From Tiliqua scincoides (taxonomy: Eukaryota > Chordata > Lepidosauria > Squamata > Scincidae), in NCBI RefSeq assembly GCF_035046505.1, contig NC_089821.1:39985348-40049347 (forward strand): DNA of 64,000 nucleotides. Reading direction: 5' to 3'. The position numbers were made by a program, and so were the translations under genes. Under the pieces are notes generated by a model, which did no database searches, had not been told where the DNA came from, and saw nothing but the letters and a program-made list of their open reading frames with translations. Positions 58,195 to 64,000 of the stretch are shown here, in pieces; position 1 is the stretch's first letter, and the number at the start of each line of letters is the position of its first letter.

Positions 58195-58648
58195 ACTGAA
58201 CAGAGACGCCTGCGTTGGCTCGGTCATGTCGTGAGAATGGATGATGGCTGGATCCCAAAGGATCTCCTCTATGGAGAACTCGTGCAAGGAAAGCGCCCTA
58301 CAGGTAGACCACAGCTGCGATACAAGGACATCTGCAAGAGGAATCTGAAGGCCTTAGGAGTGGACCTCAACAAGTGGGAAACCCTGGCCTCTGAGCGGCC
58401 CGCTTGGAGGCAGGCTGTGCAACATGGCCTTTCCCAGTTTGAAGAGACACTTGGCCAACAGTCTGATGCTAAGAGGCAAAGAAGGAAGGCCCATAGCCAG
58501 GGAGACAGGCCAGGGACAGACTGCACTTGCTCCCAGTGTGGAAGGGATTGTCACTCCCGAATCGGCCTTTTCAGCCACACTAGACGCTGTTCCAGAACCA
58601 CCTTTCAGAGCGCGTTACCATAGTCTTTCGAGACTGAAGGTTGCCAAC
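58195..58648 (+). mobile_element. LINE 3' end with C-terminal zinc finger and a 25-base 3'UTR
   Basis: An open frame runs from 58195 to the TAG at 58621-58623: TEQRRLRWLGHVVRMDDG ... KRPTGRPQLRYKDICKRNL ... CSQCGRDCHSRIGLFSHTRRC. The ending is a Cys-x2-Cys-x12-His-x3-Cys zinc finger. Arg-rich WLGHV and GRPxLRYKD motifs of this kind close the polymerase of several Jockey/L2/I-type LINEs; I do not assign the clade. After the stop only 25 bases remain, ending TTGCCAAC with no poly(A). Candidate target duplications are GTATGCACT (58186-58194) and GTAGTGCACT (58649-58658). The frame is unbroken, so insertion was fairly recent. The tail is shared with the 5S-derived SINEs at 38245-38553. Confidence 0.85.
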
Positions 58649-58985
58649 GTAGTGCACTGTCAGGCTGGATAATGATTTGTGCCACTGGCCCTGCCCAAGA
58701 GGTTGATTGATTCACGCACATCATCTGGTCATGTGTGATTGTTCCTCCCACATGGAAGCAGCTCCCTTGCCACTGTAGCTGGGTGTTTGAAGGAAGCCAG
58801 TGTCACAGGAAAAGGAATGAGGTACTTTTGGGCAAGGGGAAAGCCCTACTATTTATCTACAATGGAATTAAAACTGGTTACATAACATCACTTTATAGAG
58901 TTGCTTTCCTATCTGTGTCTTTGTCTGATGATAAGCTTTTATTCCATTCTAGAATAGGAAGTATCTTTTTCTGTATGATTTACAG

Positions 58986-59677
58986 CAGTGGTTGTCAAAT
59001 TTTTTAGAGGCCCTAGAGCAGGGCTTTTCAAACTGGGGCGTCGTGGTGTCCCAGCCTGTGGGCCCTGGCCCCTGCCCCCTTAAGGGGCGGGGGCAACCTG
59101 GAGGCAGGGATGAGGTGTACACATACCCAAGCCCCTGCAGCCTCCCGGGGGTGTGGGGAGCCCTGTGCGACCTGCAGCAGGGCTCCCTGCAGCAGTGAAA
59201 GTGGATGCGGAGCGATCGCGCTCCATTTCCGCTTTAGTGGAGGCTGGGTGCGATCGCTCCAGATCTACTTTCACTGCTGTGGGGAGCCCTGCTGCAGGTC
59301 GAGCTGGGCTCCCCACATGCCCAGGAGGCTGCAGGGGCTTGGGTATGTGTACCCAAGCCCCTGCAGCCCCCCTGAGCGGCATGATCCTGGGGGTCGCACC
59401 ACTGCCTTCCCCCACCCCTGCTGCCTCCCCCCTCCCGCCCATGCAAGAACTTAGTGGCTCTCAAACTCTCCCAGAGAGTTTGAGAACCACTGCCCTAGAG
59501 GCTGCTGCCTGATTTATAAATGCCAAGGGTCGTGGTTATAATGGTGATTGGGCTGCTGTGCTCCCCCCCATAGCAGCTCGTTTAACCCTTGATGCACAGA
59601 GTCTCATCTGCCCTGTCAGTTTCACAATCCTCCAAAAATCTACTGCTGGGTCCCAGACCCAGTTTGGGAACTTACTG
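58986..59677. mobile_element. Older hAT-type element split by a nested copy
   Basis: The left end is CAGTGGTTGTCAAATTTTTT. The body resumes after the nested element at 59501 and ends GACCCAGTTTGGGAACTTACTG-like at 59677. The body (TGCCAAGGGTCGTGG, ATGGTGATTGGGCTGC, CCCTTGATGCACAGAG) is the reverse of the copies at 9862 and 45527. Its own target duplication is not recognisable. Confidence 0.8.
59019..59492. mobile_element. Foldback hAT-type MITE nested in another hAT
   Basis: 474 bp, ends CAGGGCTTTTCAAACTGGGG / GAGTTTGAGAACCACTG, perfect 8-bp duplication CCCTAGAG (59011-59018 and 59493-59500). Long internal palindrome (AGTGAAAGTGGATGCGGAGC pairs with the mirror stretch around 59255-59280). 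Same family as 6022-6499. It lies inside the older hAT 58986-59677. Confidence 0.92.
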
Positions 59678-62607
59678 TAACTCTATACGTCATAATACTT
59701 TTTTCCTAAGTTGCATAGCTTTGGAAATCTCCCTGCAAGGAAAAAAAGATGCTTCCTTTTCCAACACTACCAGTTCTATGCACAACCTTCTTTTCTGGAC
59801 TTGAATGCAACGTGAGCCTGTCCATGAGATTGACTGAGGAGATGTTCCAGCCCACTGCTCCTACCTCCTCCACACATCCTCTTCTGCTCCACTCCCATCT
59901 TGCTGTTCAAATCCAGGGAGTGAGAAGATGAGGAAGGGCATCAAAGGCAATGACCAGTGTACAGTTGGGTATGGGGGGGCAGCACTTGGCACACTGCCTC
60001 TGGCATTAGGAGATTTGGGACCAACTCTTTGAACATTTGCTTCCCTCTTCAACCTTGTTTCACAATTTTTGTGCCTGAGTAAGCTCTGTTTGCTAGAGAG
60101 CAATTGTGTTATTCACATTTTTGAAGAAGCAGCAAATGCTCATTTTGGTGCCTTTGAAGTTCAGTCGGAAGTACCTCATACTTGGCAAGGGACACTGAAG
60201 TAAACACTACTTGTTGGCCAAAATGGTGCTATGTTAAAAGACTTACTTCATATCCTTCATAATATTCTGTGAGAAACAAGGCATCCTAACACTTGTCAGA
60301 GGAAAAGCAAAACAAAGAAGCTTTACGCATTAGGACAGGAATTGCCAAAGTCTTACGCCCTGACATTTTACACGGGGAACTAGTATGCTGCTAGGAATTA
60401 TGTTGACACTAATCTAATTTCACCCTGTCCTTTGCATACTAGTCATTCTTCCTATTCATATCTCACTGTGACACAAATGTATAAATATTACTAGTTTACT
60501 CAGCCCCTGCAGGTCATAAGTGACTGAATAGTTTGTTATAGTTATTCTGATCCTTCAAATATACATAATTTGACTTCAAGCAGGTCATTTTAATTTTGCA
60601 TGAACTGATCCAGTATGGTAGGGCCCAAAGCCGTCTTTTGGCATGTGAATTCAATAAACATGTGGCACAAGATGGCAGTTGAGCAAAAGGATTATGGTAA
60701 AGTTCCCTCCAGAGTTTTTTCAGAGCTGTCTTCACCGCCCACCTACCACCTGGGTTGCCATCTTGCCCTCTGTTTACTGAGTTCACTTATCAGAGAATTA
60801 ACACTGGGAGACTGTCACACTGGTTCTGGAGCCAGGTTCATGAAATGTGATGGTGACATAGATTACTAAATAATTACAACAGACAAATATTAATAGCAAA
60901 AGGTACTTTCAAAGGACAATTGAAAAGCAGCCAAGCAGAGTCAGAATTAAGAGATCTGATTGTCAGAATCTCAGTAACATACAGCCCAATCCTATCCCCC
61001 ACTTTACAACAGCAGAGCACTGTCCTGCTATCATATATAAATTGTCAATGTTTAGATTGTGCCACTGGAGGCCATTTTTAGCTGCCATTTGCAACGCGGT
61101 GGCAGCATTGGTGAACTGCTACCATAAACTTTCATCTCCGTCATATAACTACCTCAGAGCATGGTTAACCAGCCCAAAAGAAAATGTGTAAAGTGCTTCT
61201 AAAGATCTTTATCCACAGTGAACAAGAATTCCACAGCTGGTCGGCAGTAAAAGGGAATGACTCTCTAGATGCATCTGCAGTAGAGAGTTACTGCATGGGT
61301 GGTACTTTAATTTGGCCTCTCTCAGCTAATCCAATGAACTGTGAAGGAGTGAACAAAGGCAATTTGTTAGGTTTCTCGGGTCGGGGAAGTTAAAGACATG
61401 GGAGGGTTCTTATCTGGCAAAGGTGAATGCAGCTCATAATGATGTTTTTGAAGACATGCCGTCAGGATGTGTATGCAGCTACACTGTCTCTAGCTCTTTT
61501 CTTGCTTACTTATACATTTTACCCTTCATTGTACTAGTCCATACCCAATCTAAAACACTTCAGGTGTGTTTTACCATCAGATTCAGTCAGTGTCTGAATT
61601 TGTACAAATGTACATATATGTACAGTTTTCTGAGCTGGAATGGTGCATCTGATGAAGTGAACTGGGCTGTTGGCTATAGAAGTTCATCCCACTTGCCACT
61701 GGGCTTGTGTTTCTTCAAACAGGAAATCCCCACTCATGCTGCAAACTACTTTTGAAGCAAAGTACTTTCAGAAGCAGATGGTGATGGGACATAGCAATCT
61801 CTTGTTCAGTAACAAAAACTAAAAAACTCAACTGAGCATGCCCAAGCCCTTGGAGTGCACCTAAAGGAGCTTTTTAGATTCCAGATTCTGAAAGCTAGAT
61901 GCAGGGTCCAGCCTTCTCAGAAGCACTCTCTTGTATGGTCATTAGGGGAGACACATTTATGAAAACCCGTTTCTTCTTAGGGCTCATGGAACTGCATGGA
62001 ATTTGCAGGTATGATAAAAAGTACTGCTTGCTTCGTAATGATCATTGTAAGCAAGACAGATGATGCTCAAGCATGCTAGTCTGTAATCATTTCTGATAAC
62101 TGGCATTAATTAATTACCAATGCTGTTTATTTTTGTATGTGACAAGAGGCTAACAATGCACAAAAGTTATTCAGGGGCGTATTCAGTTTTTTAAACCCAT
62201 TCCTCCAGAACTACCAATAAAATATCTTTCAGCCTTCTCCACATATGAAATTTGTTTTTAATGAGTTCTAGGATAAGAGGCAAAAAGTATTTGTTCTTAC
62301 CAATAATAAACTGTTTGATCATGCATATCTGCACTGGCTGACTTATATAATGGAAGTATCCAGGGCTAGCAGCCTATTGTCTTCCTACTCCTATTAGGAA
62401 AATTTGCCTTCTTGTATATCATTGAAGCCAAATGAAAAAGTAATCTGCTTCTTAAGGATATTGTGCTGTCAAGAAACTTTCAGATCAGACTTGAGGCTGG
62501 GAACCTAACGTCAAATTATGTTCATGTTCAAATGAAGGACTGGTCGTGTAATCTAAAAAATGATCCCTAATATAGTTTCCATACATGTGGCTCACTCAGT
62601 CAAGCTA
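59678..62607. other. BDNF intron, no exon recognised
   Basis: Unique-looking intron sequence with one MITE fragment at 60981. The alternative 5' exons of BDNF are untranslated and cannot be recognised by eye. Confidence 0.45.
60981..61110. mobile_element. P2/P3 MITE fragment in the BDNF intron
   Basis: Starts ACAGCCCAATCCTATCCCC and continues through GCCATTTGCAACGCGG, which fits a diverged P3 core. No right end. Confidence 0.45.
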
Positions 62608-62802
62608 CAGTGAACCCTTGATTTAATGAATTTTGATTTAACAGACTTTAGAAATAGCAAACTTTGCTTCTTTAAAAACTGGTCAAATATGTTTTGCACG
62701 TGCACATGTGCATTGTCATATATGCATTCATATTTAAGAGACATTTGGCATTAATGGACACGTCTCCCCCCTCCATTAGTCTGGTAAGTTAAGGGTTCGC
62801 TA
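62608..62802. mobile_element. Tigger-like MITE, left member of an abutting pair
   Basis: Ends CAGTGAACCCTTGATTTAA and TTAAGGGTTCGCTA are inverted repeats. Flanked by TA at 62606-62607 and 62803-62804. 195 bp. It directly abuts the next element, sharing the TA between them. Confidence 0.78.
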
Positions 62803-62804
62803 TA

Positions 62805-63129
62805 CAGGTGTGTGCCACTTAATGATGGGGATATGTTCTCTGATTCATGTTGTTATGTGATTAGGTCATTAAGTGAACACCCAGGCCAACCTATTGCCTT
62901 TGTTGTGTAAACAGATACTCTCTGCCAGACACTAGCTGGCTGCACAGGCTACTGGAGATAGATTGCCTCTTTTTTGCACTAAGAGCTTCTCTGTTGTGTA
63001 AACAGACACACTCTGCTGCAGGCTATGGGAGATGCGATTGCCTCATTAAGAGCATCTTTATTGTGCTTTGACCACCGTCTTATATGCAGTCTGTTGTTAA
63101 GCAAATGGTTGTTAAGTGGCACAGACCTG
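62805..63129. mobile_element. TA-flanked DNA transposon, right member of an abutting pair
   Basis: Ends CAGGTGTGTGCCACTTAATG and GTTAAGTGGCACAGACCTG are inverted repeats. TA at 62803-62804 and 63130-63131. The interior repeats TTGTGTAAACAGA (near 62900 and 62995), indicating an internal duplication. 325 bp, non-coding. Confidence 0.8.
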
Positions 63130-63131
63130 TA

Positions 63132-63787
63132 TTTGATTTGCAAGTTTTACCATGCTTACAATATCTTCTTTCAGATAGACTTGGTGTCATTTTGATTGTA
63201 TCAGGAAGGCACTTGACTTAAACACTGAAAACATTCTGCCTTGCACCAGGAGTTTCTGCTCCTGGGGGGGGGGGGAGGATTTTGTGCCATCTTACACAAT
63301 GGTTGTATGTAGTGTGTGCATAGGTTATCTTTTCTATGTTTTTGTGATAAGCAATCCACAGTTAATAAGGCTAATCAGAAGTGGCAGCAGAGAAAATCAG
63401 TTTGCACTCATAAAACTCTTACAAGCAATATCATCATGGCAAATCAGGCAGAGAGAAATAATATAAAGTGTGCTAATCTTGTGATATGAAGTAATAGCGG
63501 AGTGGGGTTCTTAAAGCTCAGTCATGGTTGAAGAGAGCTGGATACATTTTGGATCACACACTGTCTTTGCCCAGCAAGTGAGCATTTAATTGTTTCTTAC
63601 TTGCGTTGCATAGTCCACATGTCTTTCCTTAAGGCTATGCTTCTGTTGCAAAGCTGCCCCCCCCCCAGTACTCCAATTGCACTGCTTTGTTTCTGGGAAA
63701 ACATGCCTCTTCTCCTAGAGACAGCCACCATCAAGGATGTGTCTAGAGAAGAAGCCTCCTTGTTAGTTCTACATCACTTCAGTTAGT
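63132..63787. other. BDNF intron, no feature recognised
   Basis: Contains a poly-G run at about 63265 and a poly-C run near 63657. Nothing else is recognised. Confidence 0.45.
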
Positions 63788-64000
63788 AAATATAATAATA
63801 ATAATAATAAAACTTTATTTTTATCCCGCCCTTCTCCCTAGCGGGACCCAGGGCGGCTAACAACATATTAAAAATACAAATTTTAAAAACATTAATACAT
63901 AGCAGATAAAAACATTTAAAAACACATTACAGAGGCCTTAAAAACAGTAGTCAGATTAAAAGACAGAATAAAAGAATCAAGCCTGTAAAAACTAAAAGAT
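63788..64000. repeat. Interspersed repeat running off the window
   Basis: A (TAA)n run is followed by AAACTTTATTTTTATCCCGC, GGGACCCAGGGCGGCTAAC and A-rich sequence. This CCCGCCCTTCTCC / AGGGCGGCTAAC pattern is a frequent squamate LINE or SINE tail, here probably in reverse orientation. Incomplete. Confidence 0.5.

Noticed and set aside
1-64000. Endogenous retrovirus, LTR element or Polinton
   Set aside because: No paired long terminal repeats, gag, protease or envelope signatures were seen. All reverse transcriptase motifs belong to LINEs.
1-64000. CRISPR array, operon or bacterial genes
   Set aside because: No regularly spaced direct repeats with unique spacers, no compact gene strings, and the content is plainly vertebrate.

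Overview
The window is vertebrate nuclear DNA, most likely from a squamate reptile (lizard). It has one host gene and a dense, layered set of transposable-element fossils. The host gene is BDNF on the minus strand. Its single coding exon lies at 55291-56052, with the splice acceptor at 56053-56054. Everything above that, to 64000, is intron leading to untranslated 5' exons that I cannot recognise here. Below 55291 are the 3' untranslated region, with a proximal poly(A) signal at 54976-54981, and then about 50 kb of downstream intergenic DNA with no other recognisable exon. The reptile call rests on the BDNF sequence, on abundant CR1 LINEs, on a 5S rRNA-derived SINE and on palindromic repeats I know as common in lizards. 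Species is not assigned.

Layout: 1-6.5 kb holds small MITEs and hAT-type non-autonomous DNA transposons. A 5'-truncated CR1 LINE lies at 6.87-8.88 kb (minus). From 9 to 30 kb there are hAT copies, many palindromic MITEs ending in a CAATCCTA-type motif, a Tigger-like TA-flanked element, SINE remnants and simple repeats. A nearly full-length but decayed CR1 occupies 30.67-36.61 kb (minus). It retains an ORF1 zinc finger and esterase-like part, an ORF2 endonuclease and reverse transcriptase, and a repeated 5' leader. It is itself interrupted by a 621-bp fragment of a different LINE. A dimeric 5S-derived SINE lies at 38.2-38.55 kb. More MITEs and hATs follow to 54 kb. The BDNF intron carries a hAT (56.9 kb), a Tigger-like element (57.8 kb), a 454-bp LINE 3' end (58.2 kb), two nested hATs (59.0-59.7 kb) and two abutting TA-flanked elements (62.6-63.1 kb).

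The most interesting structure is relational. The LINE fragment at 58.2 kb ends, from its stop codon onward, in the same tail as the 5S-derived SINE pair at 38.2 kb, so it is a strong candidate for that SINE's mobilising partner. The SINE pair is flanked as a unit by one 11-bp target duplication, so it appears to have moved as a dimer. Most hAT copies sit in 8-bp duplications with TA at the centre, the pattern described for Buster-type hATs. The palindromic MITEs share TWA target duplications and a common terminal motif across three length classes. I found no CRISPR array, operon, bacterial gene, retrovirus or LTR element, and no novel protein-coding system. The open reading frames outside BDNF and the LINEs look like chance frames in repeats.
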